A DNA stretch of 64,000 bases from Xanthomonas prunicola (GCF_002846205.1 NZ_PHKV01000007.1:62001-126000), one strand, 5' to 3'; numbered from the stretch's first letter, positions 8,186-18,617 are shown. Numbers and translations: made by a program. Notes: generated by a model not told the origin, from the sequence alone.

Positions 8186-8974
8186 TTAGCGTTGGCGTTT
8201 TGTTTTGTCCGTTGGCGCAGATGCGTCGATGCCCTTGCCGGTGGCTGCCCAGTAGATGCCGCCGTACAGATGATCCAGATAGCGCGGATCGTTGTAGGCC
8301 TCGGCCAGATGGCCAAGGGCAGTGGCGAAGACGCGGCCGCCTTCGAAATGGTGGTACCACGCCACCGGGTGGTGTTTGCCCATGCCCTTGGCGACCTGGC
8401 CCGGCCAGATCAGCGTGGGGTCGTAGCTGGTTTCATCCACGGTCAGTAGCGTGACCAGATCGTCGCTGTAGGGCGGGTCGTATTCGTACCACTCGTCGCT
8501 CCACACCCAGCGCTTGGGCAGGCCCGCGGTGGCGGGGAAATTGGCGTCCACCACATCCACCATCGCGGTTTGCATGTACGGATGCGTGCGGAACGAACGG
8601 CCGATCAGATGGTCGTACCATTCCCACTCGCCGCGCTTGATCGCAAACGCCTTGTGCACCGCGACTACGCCGCCTCCATTGCGCACGTATTTCTGGAAGT
8701 TTGCCCGCTGGGCCGGATCCAGATCGGTGGCCGGGGTATTGAGCAGCACGATGGCCGCGTATTGCGACAGATCGCCATCGAACGCCTTGGCATTCCAGGC
8801 CCACACCATCTCGACATCATGCTTGCGTGCCATCGCTTCGAATTGCGGCTTGGCGACGGGGATATAGTCGTGGTGATACTGGTTGGGAATGGCCGCCACC
8901 AAGATCTTGAATTGCTCGGCAGATGCGTTGAAGGCGCACACCCACAGCAGGCCCGACAGCCACAGAGACTTCAT
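8186..8974 (-). CDS. Secreted ThuA-like domain protein
   Basis: A 262-residue protein with a clear signal peptide (MKSLWLSGLLWVCAFNASA). The mature part is a glutamine-amidotransferase-like ThuA fold: an early KILVA strand, 'AAIVLLNTP' and 'VRNGGGVVAVHKAF', the place where class-I amidotransferases carry the nucleophile, here without Cys. The family is named from trehalose utilisation in rhizobia and is common in secreted sugar-metabolism proteins; the actual reaction is unknown. The C-terminal 'HPVAWYHHFEGGRVFATALGH' is typical. Not in an obvious operon. Confidence 0.82.
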   Translation of the reverse strand: MKSLWLSGLLWVCAFNASAEQFKILVAAIPNQYHHDYIPVAKPQFEAMARKHDVEMVWAWNAKAFDGDLSQYAAIVLLNTPATDLDPAQRANFQKYVRNGGGVVAVHKAFAIKRGEWEWYDHLIGRSFRTHPYMQTAMVDVVDANFPATAGLPKRWVWSDEWYEYDPPYSDDLVTLLTVDETSYDPTLIWPGQVAKGMGKHHPVAWYHHFEGGRVFATALGHLAEAYNDPRYLDHLYGGIYWAATGKGIDASAPTDKTKRQR

Positions 8975-9203
8975 GCATCACTCGCCGTGTTTTCCAATGC
9001 TGCGCAGTGTACCTGCGTGCAAATCGCATGCCTTCGCACGCGTGTGTGGAATAGCTGCGGATCGGTGAGCGAAGCGGCTGACGCCACCTCTTTGATGACG
9101 GTTAGGCGGTGTGATTCCTTCGATCGAGCGCCGCTCAAGCGCATGCTGTCTCACACACGGCAGACTCCAGCTACACGCGCACGCAACGCATCGACTGGCT
9201 GCG

Positions 9204-9806
9204 CTACAACCAGCCCTTCTGGCGCGCCAGTCGATAGGCTTCGATGCGATTGCCCACACCGAGTTTGCCGATGCATTCGGACAAGTAATTGCGCACCGTG
9301 CCGTGCGACAGCTGCAACTGCTGGGCAATCTCGCTGGCAGAGCGACCCTCGCCGGCCAGCCGCAGCACGGTCCGTTCGCGTTCGCTCAAGGGGTCCGCTT
9401 CCACCCAGGCATCGATGGCCAGCTGCGGGTCGATCACCCGCCCGCCGCGGTGCACCTGACGCAACGCCTCGACCAATTGTTCGGCCGGCGCGTCCTTGAG
9501 CAGATATCCGGCCACACCGGCATCCAGTGCACGACGCAAAAATCCCGGGCGCGCGAACGTGGTGACGATCATGACGCGCACCGGTAGCGCCTGACGCTGA
9601 ATCCGCTGCGCCAATTCCAGCCCGGTCAGGCCAGGCATTTCGATATCGGTGACCAATACGTCCGGCTGCAGGCGCTGCAGTTCACGCCATGCGCTTTCGC
9701 CATCGCCGGCGCTGCCAACCACGGCGATGTCGTCCTCTAGCCCGAGCAAGGCGACCAGCGCGCCGCGCAGCAAGGCTTGGTCTTCCGCCAACAACACCCG
9801 GATCAT
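9204..9806 (-). CDS. NarL/LuxR-family response regulator (DesR-like)
   Basis: A 200-residue DNA-binding response regulator. The receiver domain (1-120) has the acidic pair E8/D9, phospho-acceptor D54 (VTDIEMPG), the Thr of MIVTTF and Lys of LLKDAP. The C-terminal GerE/LuxR helix-turn-helix (about 135-198) shows LSERERTVLRLAGEG and SHGTVRNYLS. It pairs with the histidine kinase 77 bases upstream. The 'RNYLSECIGKLG' recognition region is characteristic of the DesR group, which in Bacillus senses membrane state. A likely target is the divergent ABC exporter operon. Confidence 0.9.
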   Translation of the reverse strand: MIRVLLAEDQALLRGALVALLGLEDDIAVVGSAGDGESAWRELQRLQPDVLVTDIEMPGLTGLELAQRIQRQALPVRVMIVTTFARPGFLRRALDAGVAGYLLKDAPAEQLVEALRQVHRGGRVIDPQLAIDAWVEADPLSERERTVLRLAGEGRSASEIAQQLQLSHGTVRNYLSECIGKLGVGNRIEAYRLARQKGWL

Positions 9807-9883
9807 CGGTCGCGCTCGTCTGCATGCAACGGTTGCGCACCATAACAGCGCTGGTGCACCTCGTGCACAAGCAGCGACGCGTT

Positions 9884-11065
9884 TTAGTGCGACTGCGGCA
9901 TCGCTGGCGACGGCGGTGGCGCCGAAACAGCGGCCGGACGCGGCAACGGCAAGCTGGCGCGTAGCCGCATGCCGCGCGGCAAGGCCTGCACATCCAGCGC
10001 GCCACCCAGGCTATGCAAGCGTGCGCGCATGCCATCCAGGCCGTTACCCGGCACGATCACGCCGCCGCGTCCGTCGTCGGCGATCTCCAGCACCGCCTGC
10101 TCGCCGTGCGCGCGTAACTGCACGCGCACCCGTCTCGCCTGGGCGTGGCGCTGCACATTCGTGGCTGCCTCGCGTACCACCAGCGCGAGCGCGGTTTCGT
10201 GCTCGGGCGGCAAGGCCAGCGTCTCCAGGTGTTGCTCCAGCACAATACCGTCCAGGTCCAGCAGCACACGTGCCGATGCCAATTCGGCGACCAAGCCGGC
10301 CGCGCGAATACCGGTCACTGCGCGTCGCACTTGCGCCAATGCATCGCGCGAAATCTGTGCCACCGCGTCGATCTCGTTGCGTGCCGCCTGCGGGTCGCGC
10401 TCGATCAGGCGTGCGGCAAGATCGGATTTAAGCGCCACCAGCGACAAGGTATGGCCGAGCAGGTCATGCAGGTCGCGGCCGATGCGCTCACGTTCGGCGG
10501 TGGCTGCCAGCCGACGCACTTCGTCCTGCGACAGGCGCAGCAAGGTGTCCTTGCGCTCGTTGATGCTGTACACCGCGCCCACGGCTGCCATGCCCAGCAC
10601 CGTCACCGGCATCCACACCAGCGCCTGCAAGCTCAACCCAAGCCAGCGCGCCCAGCTCAGGTACAACGCGTTCATCAGCAGCAACATCGCGAAGTGCCGC
10701 CACAACGCATGTCGCGTGGAGGGACGCAAGGTCAGGCAAGCGAATACGAAATAGCTGAGTCCCGCCGAATACACCGGCAACAGGGCAGCACTCAGCACGC
10801 CCATCGCCCAGGCGTAGCGATACAAGGTGCCGCGCGGCGCCAGCAACATGCGTGCGTATAGCAGCAGAAACAGCGGATAAGACGCCAGCGTGCACAACAG
10901 CCAGGTCTTGTCGTAGCCACGCGCGGTGAACGCCGGCACCACGAACACCCAGGCCGACCAAAACAGGTGCACGCTATCCATCCACGGCGATTGGCCCTGC
11001 GCCATCCGCGCGGCAACCTGCGAACTGGCGGCGGGGCGAAGCCATGCGGGAAACCGAAGGCGCAT
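9884..11065 (-). CDS. Sensor histidine kinase (DesK-like, HisKA_3)
   Basis: A 393-residue membrane sensor kinase. Roughly five hydrophobic segments occupy residues 33-165. The dimerisation/phosphotransfer helix follows with ERERIGRDLHDLLGHTLS, H200 being the phospho-acceptor. The HATPase_c domain shows the N-box region REAATNVQRHAQA and G-box DDGRGG plus GNGLDGMRARL. This is the HPK7/DesK architecture: sensing within the membrane, no periplasmic domain. An in-frame ATG farther upstream (11161) gives an unlikely Pro/His-rich leader, so ATG 11065 is preferred; Met21 is another possibility. Confidence 0.87.
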   Translation of the reverse strand: MRLRFPAWLRPAASSQVAARMAQGQSPWMDSVHLFWSAWVFVVPAFTARGYDKTWLLCTLASYPLFLLLYARMLLAPRGTLYRYAWAMGVLSAALLPVYSAGLSYFVFACLTLRPSTRHALWRHFAMLLLMNALYLSWARWLGLSLQALVWMPVTVLGMAAVGAVYSINERKDTLLRLSQDEVRRLAATAERERIGRDLHDLLGHTLSLVALKSDLAARLIERDPQAARNEIDAVAQISRDALAQVRRAVTGIRAAGLVAELASARVLLDLDGIVLEQHLETLALPPEHETALALVVREAATNVQRHAQARRVRVQLRAHGEQAVLEIADDGRGGVIVPGNGLDGMRARLHSLGGALDVQALPRGMRLRASLPLPRPAAVSAPPPSPAMPQSH

Positions 11066-11509
11066 CAGCGAAGGTCCGTGTGGGTGAGCGGATTCTGCCA
11101 CTGCCGGGCCCGCCTGCGCGCAGGCCCCTGCAAGACGGTGCGGGCGAGCGGCCTCATGCACGCGTGCCGCCGGTGATTGCAGGGCTGCGATTGCATGCCG
11201 ACGCAGCTACTCGTCCGCGCAGGCGCAAGCAATACACATGCAGGTACAAAGAACGCATGCCGATATCGCCTTGCCGAGGAGCCGCCAGCATTGCCGCCCG
11301 CACCGATGGGGCACAGTCGCCATTGTCATGGTCTGCAGGTGACAGCTGTCACTGGTGCGCATGGTTCGGTCGCCGCATGCTGCGCAGCATCTGGCCATGG
11401 CCTCAGCGCACTGACCGTTCGTCGCCGCACCACCGTTGGTGACTTCCGGCAGCTTGCCGCGCCGCCCGCAGACCGTCACATTCCGCACAGCCTTCCGTCC
11501 CGGTCATCG
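11066..11509. other. Divergent control region between kinase and exporter operons
   Basis: A 444-base region between divergent start codons. No gene is supported here. It should carry both promoters, and contains the 14-bp palindrome listed separately plus a nearby half-site-like TTGTCAT (11324-11330). Confidence 0.5.
11339..11352. promoter_or_regulatory. Perfect palindrome, candidate response-regulator operator
   Basis: GTGACAGCTGTCAC is a perfect 14-bp palindrome midway between the divergent sensor-kinase gene and the exporter operon. NarL/DesR-type regulators bind as dimers to inverted repeats of this size, so a DesR-like site is a reasonable inference. No binding data can be read from sequence alone. 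Confidence 0.45.
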
Positions 11510-12754
11510 ATGAACACTTCCGCCGATCTGCTCAAGCAACTCCGTATCGACCGGCAGCGCCCTGCCGCGCCACCGCCCGCACGCCGTGGCGCCTGGATTG
11601 CTGCCGGGGTCGTTATCGTCATCGTGCTGGCTGCCGCCGCGTGGTGGTTGACGCGTCGCCCGGTGGTCAAGGTGCGGACCGCGCCGGTGGTGGCGATCAG
11701 CGCCGGGAGTAGCAGCGCCTCGGTGCTGGATGCCTCCGGGTACGTGGTGGCGCGACGCATGGCCACAGTGTCGGCACAGGTCACCGGCAAGGTGCGTGAG
11801 GTGATGATCGAAGAAGGCATGCGCGTCGAACAAGGCCAGGTGATGGCCACACTCGACCCGCTGGATGCCGACGCACAGCGCACCCTATCAGCCTCGCAGT
11901 TGTCGGCCGCACGTAGCCAGGTCGACAACATGCAGGCGCAACTGGCCGTGGCCAATGCCGATGCCACGCGCCTGCAATCGTTGGTCGGCGCGCAGTTGGT
12001 CTCGCGCTCGCAATACGAACAAGCCATTGCGCAGCGCGATGCCTTGCGCGCGCAGTTGCAGAATGCGCAGCGCAACGTGCAGGTCGCGTCGGATCAATTG
12101 GCCATCGCCGGCATCCGCTCGGACTTCAATGTGGTGCGCGCACCGTTTGCCGGCGTGGTGACGGCCAAGGCGGCGCAGCCGGGCGAAATCGTCTCGCCAT
12201 TGTCGGCCGGCGGCGGCTTCACCCGCACCGGTATCGGTACCATCGTGGACATGGAATCGCTGGAAATCGAAGTGGAAGTGGGCGAGTCCTATATCGGTCG
12301 CGTGCAACCCAAGATGCCGGTGGAAGCAGTGCTCAATGCATACCCGGAATGGAAGATTCCCGGCGAGGTCATCGCGATCATCCCCACTGCCGACCGCGGC
12401 AAGGCCACGGTGAAAGTACGCGTAGCGCTCAAGGTCAAGGACGCGCGCATCGTGCCGGAAATGGGCGTGCGGGTGAGCTTTCTGGAGCAGGCCAAACCGC
12501 AGGAAGCGACCAAGCCGCAAGGCGTCCGCGTACCGACCGCCGCACTGGTGGAACGCGACACGCGCACCGTCGCGTTCGTGGTCGGCGAGCACAACACCGT
12601 CAGCGCGCATGCCGTCACCACCGGCATGGTGATGGGCCAGGACAAGCAGGTGCTGTCGGGCCTGACCGCAGGCGACACCGTGGTGCTGAATCCGCCGCAA
12701 GAATTGAAAGAAGGCGACAAGGTCGCCGAAGCCGGGCCAGACGCTGCCGAATAA
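11510..12754 (+). CDS. Periplasmic adaptor subunit of an ABC efflux system (MacA/HlyD family)
   Basis: A 414-residue membrane-fusion protein. A cytosolic N-terminus and one transmembrane anchor (about 27-47) are followed by a split lipoyl/barrel-sandwich domain (first half 'ATVSAQVTGKVREVMIEEGM', second half 'VVRAPFAGVVTAKAAQPGE'), a coiled-coil hairpin between them (about 125-200, rich in Gln/Ala) and a beta-barrel domain. It would link the inner-membrane FtsX-like permeases to the outer envelope. ATG 11510 is used; the upstream in-frame extension lies in the control region. First gene of the exporter operon. Confidence 0.9.
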   Translation: MNTSADLLKQLRIDRQRPAAPPPARRGAWIAAGVVIVIVLAAAAWWLTRRPVVKVRTAPVVAISAGSSSASVLDASGYVVARRMATVSAQVTGKVREVMIEEGMRVEQGQVMATLDPLDADAQRTLSASQLSAARSQVDNMQAQLAVANADATRLQSLVGAQLVSRSQYEQAIAQRDALRAQLQNAQRNVQVASDQLAIAGIRSDFNVVRAPFAGVVTAKAAQPGEIVSPLSAGGGFTRTGIGTIVDMESLEIEVEVGESYIGRVQPKMPVEAVLNAYPEWKIPGEVIAIIPTADRGKATVKVRVALKVKDARIVPEMGVRVSFLEQAKPQEATKPQGVRVPTAALVERDTRTVAFVVGEHNTVSAHAVTTGMVMGQDKQVLSGLTAGDTVVLNPPQELKEGDKVAEAGPDAAE

Positions 12755-13133
12755 CGAAGAACCAAAGACGGACCGGGTAGCCCTACTGCTCGGAGAGCAC
12801 GGCAGACACGTCGATGGGAAAAGACAGATGTGCCGGCGCCGGCGTCGCATGCGGCAGGCGCTTTGAAAGTCCGTAACGCGGTATCGACTGTGTCAACCCA
12901 TGCGCAGTCGCGATGCTCTTCAACATGCTCCGCCGTTGTCGCAGTGCACGCATTTCAGACATCGGCAGCGTATGCAGTGGTGCGCGTTGCCGCTGCAATG
13001 GTCGATGACGTGTCGCCACACGCAGGCGTCTGCGCACATCAGCTCGTCATGTCACCGCAGCACCGCATCAGACAGTCGCAGTCACTTTGCCGCATCGCAG
13101 TCACCTCTTCCCAATGCATCGCCAGGAGTCGCC
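12755..13133 (+). other. 379-base gap inside the exporter operon
   Basis: Unusually long for a MacAB-type operon, whose genes normally abut. I see no credible gene on either strand; a minus-strand ORF here has a random-looking, Arg/His-rich product. The gap may hold an internal promoter, or debris from a lost gene. Confidence 0.4.
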
Positions 13134-13823
<690 letters not shown>

Positions 13824-13835
13824 GGGAGCGCTGCC

Positions 13836-14996
13836 ATGAAGTATCTGTCGTTGGTGTGGGCCCAGTTGTTCCGCAGCAAGACCCGCACCTTGCTGACCTT
13901 GCTCTCGGTGGTGGCGGCGTTCTTATTGTTCGGCATGCTCGATTCGGTGCGTGTGGCTTTTACCTCCGGCGGCAGCGTCAGCGGCGTGGACCGGCTGGTG
14001 GTGGCATCGCGTTTGTCGATCACCCAGTCGTTGCCGATCAATCTGGAAAACCAGATCCGCAGCGTGCCAGGCGTGCGTGATGTGACCTCGGCAATGTGGT
14101 TCGGCGGCATCTATCGCGACCCGAAGAATTTCTTCCCGAATTTTTCGGTGGCGCCGAATTTCTTCGACGTCTACAGCGAGTATCAGTTGCCCAAGGATCA
14201 ACTCAAGGCCTTCCAGACCACGCGCACCGGGGCAGTGGTCGGCGAAAGCCTGGCCAGACAAAATGGCTGGAAGATCGGCGACACCATCCCGCTGCAGGCC
14301 ACCATCTTTCCCCGCGGTGGCAGCAACGACTGGCCGCTGAAACTGGTCGGCATTTTCCGCATGAAAGACCGCACGGTGGCCGCGAATCAGGAACGCCAGT
14401 TGATGATGAACTGGAAATACTTCGACGAATCCAACGACTACATCAAGAGCCGGGTCAGCTGGTACACGGTGACGCTGCGTAATGCCGACCAGGCATCGCG
14501 CGTGGCGCAGGCGATCGACGCGTTGTCGGCCAACTCCGACCATGAAACCAAGTCGCAGACCGAGTCGGCGTTTCAGCAGGCCTTCGTCAAACAGTTCGCC
14601 GATATCGGTTTGATCGTCACCTCGATCATGGCCGCGGTGTTTTTCACCTTGTTGCTGCTGACCGGCAACACCATGGCGCAGGCCGTGCGCGAGCGCATCC
14701 CGGAGCTGGCCACGCTGAAGACGCTGGGCTTTCAGGACCGTACCGTGCTGAGTCTGGTGATGGTGGAATCGATGCTGCTGATCGGCCTGGGTGGTCTGAT
14801 CGGCATGGGGCTGGCAGCGCTGGTGATCCCGGCGGTCGCAGCGCGCAGCGGTGGCCTGATGCCAACCCAGACCGTGCCGCTGCAGACCTGGCTGGTCGCC
14901 TTCGGGTTGATGGCCGGCATCGGCATCGTGGTGGGTGTGCTGCCGGCGTTACGCGCGCAGCGCTTGAAGATCGTCGATGCCCTCGCCGGCCGCTGA
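13836..14996 (+). CDS. FtsX-like ABC transporter permease
   Basis: A 386-residue MacB/FtsX-family permease. One N-terminal transmembrane helix (about 17-38), a large periplasmic domain (about 40-255) and three C-terminal helices (about 260-285, 305-335, 350-375) give the usual 1+3 arrangement. 'AQAVRERIPELATLKTLGF' is the conserved coupling segment before helix 3. It pairs with the second permease to make a heterodimer around the ATPase. The stop is immediately followed by the Shine-Dalgarno of the next gene. Confidence 0.9.
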   Translation: MKYLSLVWAQLFRSKTRTLLTLLSVVAAFLLFGMLDSVRVAFTSGGSVSGVDRLVVASRLSITQSLPINLENQIRSVPGVRDVTSAMWFGGIYRDPKNFFPNFSVAPNFFDVYSEYQLPKDQLKAFQTTRTGAVVGESLARQNGWKIGDTIPLQATIFPRGGSNDWPLKLVGIFRMKDRTVAANQERQLMMNWKYFDESNDYIKSRVSWYTVTLRNADQASRVAQAIDALSANSDHETKSQTESAFQQAFVKQFADIGLIVTSIMAAVFFTLLLLTGNTMAQAVRERIPELATLKTLGFQDRTVLSLVMVESMLLIGLGGLIGMGLAALVIPAVAARSGGLMPTQTVPLQTWLVAFGLMAGIGIVVGVLPALRAQRLKIVDALAGR

Positions 14997-15009
14997 CAGG
15001 AGCATGCAC

Positions 15010-16329
15010 ATGCAACGCAAATGGAAAGATCGTGGGGTCAACCTGTTGTCGACCGTGCTGCTCGCGCTCGGATTGGCTGCCTGGATCGCACTGCCGTGGA
15101 TGGTATTGCTGCCGATGGGCGGATTGCTGGCGGTGTGGCTGCTGGTCACGCGCAGCGGGCGGCTCTCGCTGGCTGCCGCGCGCATCGGCATCGCCACGCT
15201 GCCGCAACGCTGGGGGTCCAGCTCGGTGATCGTGGTCGGCATTGCCGGCGTGGTCGGCGTGCTGGTGGCGATGCTGGCGATGGGCCAGGGCTTTCAGGCC
15301 ACGCTCAACAGCACCGGCGACGACACCACCGCGATTGTCCTGCGCGGCGGTTCGCAGGCGGAGACCAACTCGGTGATCACCCGCGATCTGGTGCCGCTGA
15401 TCAGCAGCCTGCCCGGCATCGCCGCCGATGCCAATGGCCGCCCGATGCTGTCGCCGGAATTGTCGCAGGTGGTCAATATCGCCTCGCGCTCCGATGGCAC
15501 CGACGTCAACGCGCAACTGCGTGGCGTGGGCGAACAGGCCTGGGCCGTGCATGACAAGGTCAAGATCGTGCAGGGCCGCCGCTTCAGCACCGGCCTGCGC
15601 GAAATGGTGGTGGGCAAGGGCGCGTTGAACCAGTTCCGCGGATTGGAGTTGGGCAAGACACTCACGCTCGGCAGCCAGCAGTGGACCGTGGTGGGCGTGT
15701 TTGCCTCCGGCGATGCGCACGATTCGGAGATGTGGACCGACGCGCAGACACTGGCCACGACGTACAACCGCAGTGCCTATCAGTCGATCAGCGCGCGCAC
15801 CACCGGCAAGGCAGGCTTCAGCGCGTTCAAGACCGCCATGGCCGCCGACCCGCGACTCAAACTGGATGTGGAAACCACCCGCGCCTACTACGGCAAGCAA
15901 GGCGGCGGCTTGAACAAGTTGATCAGCATCCTGGGCACGGTGATCGGTGCGATCATGGCGGTGGGCGCGGTGTTCGGCGCACTCAACACCATGTATGCGG
16001 CGGTGGCCACGCGTGCGCGCGAGATCGCGACCATGCGTGCGATCGGCTTTCGCGGCACGCCGGTGATCATGGCGCTGATGCTGGAAACCATGCTGCTGGC
16101 ACTGCTGGGCGGGCTGCTGGGCGGGGCCATCGCCTGGGCGGTGTTCAACGGCTACACCGTCTCCACACTGGGCAACAACTTCAGCCAGGTGGTCTTCCAG
16201 TTCAAGGTGTCACCGGAGCTGTTGTGGAGCGGGCTGAAATGGGCGCTGGGCATTGGCCTGGTGGGCGGGCTGTTTCCGGCGCTGCGTGCAGCGCGTTTGC
16301 CGATCACCACGGCCTTGCGCGAGGTCTAG
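15010..16329 (+). CDS. FtsX-like ABC transporter permease, second subunit
   Basis: A 439-residue permease paralogous to the preceding gene. It has an extra N-terminal helical hairpin (about 10-45) ahead of the standard TM1 (75-100), a large periplasmic domain, and three C-terminal helices with 'ATRAREIATMRAIGFRG' before them. ATG 15010 is chosen because CAGGAG (14998-15003) lies at proper distance; the ATG at 15004 is too close. With the adaptor, ATPase and partner permease it forms a tripartite efflux or lipid/lipoprotein-transport system of unknown substrate. Confidence 0.88.
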   Translation: MQRKWKDRGVNLLSTVLLALGLAAWIALPWMVLLPMGGLLAVWLLVTRSGRLSLAAARIGIATLPQRWGSSSVIVVGIAGVVGVLVAMLAMGQGFQATLNSTGDDTTAIVLRGGSQAETNSVITRDLVPLISSLPGIAADANGRPMLSPELSQVVNIASRSDGTDVNAQLRGVGEQAWAVHDKVKIVQGRRFSTGLREMVVGKGALNQFRGLELGKTLTLGSQQWTVVGVFASGDAHDSEMWTDAQTLATTYNRSAYQSISARTTGKAGFSAFKTAMAADPRLKLDVETTRAYYGKQGGGLNKLISILGTVIGAIMAVGAVFGALNTMYAAVATRAREIATMRAIGFRGTPVIMALMLETMLLALLGGLLGGAIAWAVFNGYTVSTLGNNFSQVVFQFKVSPELLWSGLKWALGIGLVGGLFPALRAARLPITTALREV

Positions 16330-16513
16330 GCGGACGTTCGCCCGCCCGGGATTTGGGATTCGGGCGGTGGGAGTGGTGACAGCCAAAGCAGCGCGTCCAG
16401 GCACTGCGGCTGAACGTATTGCAGGCTGTCATCGTTTTGTCACTGCGGTGCGGTAGATGCGCCGGCCCGGCAGGCCGTAGCCTGCGCGGCCGTTGCATCC
16501 ATCGATCTTCGCC

Positions 16514-17629
16514 ATGACGCGCCTGATTCTGCTGGCCTGCGCCTGCCTGTGGCTGGCCGGCTGTTCCTCTTCTTCGACCTCGCTCAGCGAGCGCCTGGTT
16601 GCGCCCGGTGGCACCTCGCCGCTGCTGGACGAAGAACGCATCGCCGCCACCATCGCCACGGTGCCCAACCGCAGCGGGCATGTGGTGACGCGCGATGGCG
16701 TGCCGATCTTCTGGCGTGCGATCGATCCCGGCCAGTACGCCATGCATTACCGCTACAGGGGTCAGCGCAACGACCCGGCGCATGCGCTGGATGTGGATTT
16801 CAGCTTCAAGATCCCTGCCACCGCGCCGCCGACGCCGCGCGGCACAGTGGTGCTGCTGCACGGCTGGATGATGGATGGCGATTCGCTGCTGCCCTGGTCG
16901 CTGCAGCTCGCGCAGGCCGGCTACCGCGTGGTCACTATCGACCTGCGCAACCACGGGCATTCCGGCGGCGGGCCGTCCGGCTACGGCACACGCGAATCCG
17001 ACGACGTCATCGACGTGCTCGATGCGCTGCAACCGCGCGGCGAAATCCGCGGGCCGCTGTATCTATTCGGCATTTCCTACGGCGCGGCCACCGCGCTGTT
17101 TACCGCCGACAAACTCGGCCCGCGCGTGACCGGCGTAGTGGCGATGGAATCCTTCGCCAATGCCGGGCGCGGTATTCGCGACATGGTGCCGCATCTGCTC
17201 TCCAGCCAGCCGCACGGGTGGCGCGGGCGGGCGGTGGCGGCGTATGCGCGCTGGCGCTACGCCGACCAGAATATCGACGCGGTGATTGCAGCGGCCGATA
17301 GCCAGCTCAAGCTGGACCTGGACCGTGTCGATGTCGCACACGCCCTGGCCGACACGCGCAGCTGCGTGCTACTGCTGCATGGCGATGCCGATCAGCACAT
17401 TCCAGTCGCCCATGGCCGCGCACTCGCCCTGGCCAGCGCGCGTGCGCATTACGTCGAACTGGCTGGCGAAAACCATCTGAGCCTGCCGCTACGGCTGGAT
17501 CTGCTCGGCGGGCCGATCGATCAATGGCTGGCACAGGTGCAACAAGACCCCAGCCATTGCCCCGCGCCGCAGACGCTGCCCGCTTCCACGCTGGCCGTGG
17601 CCAGCCCCTTGGCGATGCCGCAGAGTTGA
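16514..17629 (+). CDS. Alpha/beta-hydrolase lipoprotein
   Basis: A 371-residue lipoprotein. The signal peptide ends in the lipobox LAGC, so Cys16 would be acylated. The body is an alpha/beta hydrolase: oxyanion strand VVLLHGWMMDG, nucleophile elbow FGISYGAATAL (G-x-S-x-G with the serine), the acid in LLLHGDADQHIPV and the catalytic His in GENHLSL. Substrate unknown; the fold suggests an envelope-bound esterase or peptidase-like enzyme. ATG 16514 gives the correct signal peptide; the in-frame ATG at 16493 would add seven residues. Confidence 0.85.
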   Translation: MTRLILLACACLWLAGCSSSSTSLSERLVAPGGTSPLLDEERIAATIATVPNRSGHVVTRDGVPIFWRAIDPGQYAMHYRYRGQRNDPAHALDVDFSFKIPATAPPTPRGTVVLLHGWMMDGDSLLPWSLQLAQAGYRVVTIDLRNHGHSGGGPSGYGTRESDDVIDVLDALQPRGEIRGPLYLFGISYGAATALFTADKLGPRVTGVVAMESFANAGRGIRDMVPHLLSSQPHGWRGRAVAAYARWRYADQNIDAVIAAADSQLKLDLDRVDVAHALADTRSCVLLLHGDADQHIPVAHGRALALASARAHYVELAGENHLSLPLRLDLLGGPIDQWLAQVQQDPSHCPAPQTLPASTLAVASPLAMPQS

Positions 17630-17708
17630 GCGCGGCAGTCGCAGCATGCTCACGCGCAGCACACGCGCTGATGAAGACCACAGGCACTACATGCAGCGCT
17701 GCGCCGAC

Positions 17709-18617
17709 TCAGCGCGTCACGACCGGCTGACGCGAACGCATCACGCTGTCGCCGACGAACAACAGCAAGCCGACCCAGATCGCGGCAAAGCCGATCGCGC
17801 GCCCCTGGTCGAACGGCTCGTGGAAGAACCACACGCCCAACAGCAACTGCAGGCTCGGCGCGATGTATTGCAGGATGCCCACCAACGACAGCGGAATGCG
17901 CCGCACGCCGTAAGCGAAGCCGATCAACGGCAGCGCCGTCACCACACCACCGAAGATCAGCATCGCATCGGTGCGCAGGTTCCAGCCGCTCAGGAATGCG
18001 CCGCCATGACCCTGCTCGCCCCAGGCCGCCAGCAGCAACGCCGGCACGAACAGATACACGCTTTCAACGCCCAGCCCGGCCACCGGATCCACAGCCACCA
18101 ATTTGCGTAGCAGCCCGTAAATACCGAACGACACCGCCAACCCCAACGCAATCCACGGCGGCGCACCGGCATCGATGGTCAGCCACAGCACACCTGCTGC
18201 CGCGCACGTCACCGCCACCCACTGGATGCGACGCAGGCGCTCTTTTAACACCAGCACGCCCAGCAAGACGCTCAGCAATGGATTGATGAAGTAACCCAGG
18301 CTGGCCTCGATCACATGCCCGGCGTTGATCGACCAGATGTACAGGCCCCAGTTGAACGCGATCGCCACGCTGCTGCCGGCCAGCATCCGCAATGCGCGCG
18401 GCTGCGCGGCAATGCTGCGCCACCAGCGCAGGCCCGAGGTGGCCAGCAGCCACGCCACCACCAGCACCGTGCTCCACACGATGCGGTGGGCAATGATCTG
18501 CAGCGACGGCACCGCCTTGAGCAGATGCCAATACACCGGCACCAGCCCCCACAGGACGAAGGTGGACGCGGTGATCAACAGCCCGCGCCGCGCCTCCTGC
18601 GGCGAGATCGTGCTCAT
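17709..18617 (-). CDS. rarD: EamA family transporter RarD
   Basis: A 302-residue inner-membrane protein with about ten hydrophobic helices, arranged as two EamA repeats. 'GLLITASTFVLWGLVPVYWHLL' near the N-terminus and the central NWGLYIWSIN, SLGYFINPLL and LKERLR segments are characteristic of RarD proteins of the drug/metabolite transporter superfamily. RarD is linked by homology to chloramphenicol sensitivity in Pseudomonas, but its physiological substrate is unclear. The start overlaps the stop of the next DMT transporter by four bases. Confidence 0.88.
   Translation of the reverse strand: MSTISPQEARRGLLITASTFVLWGLVPVYWHLLKAVPSLQIIAHRIVWSTVLVVAWLLATSGLRWWRSIAAQPRALRMLAGSSVAIAFNWGLYIWSINAGHVIEASLGYFINPLLSVLLGVLVLKERLRRIQWVAVTCAAAGVLWLTIDAGAPPWIALGLAVSFGIYGLLRKLVAVDPVAGLGVESVYLFVPALLLAAWGEQGHGGAFLSGWNLRTDAMLIFGGVVTALPLIGFAYGVRRIPLSLVGILQYIAPSLQLLLGVWFFHEPFDQGRAIGFAAIWVGLLLFVGDSVMRSRQPVVTR

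Noticed and set aside
12783..13037. Minus-strand ORF in the exporter operon gap
   Set aside because: Arg/His/Leu-rich product without any pattern; opposite in direction to the operon.
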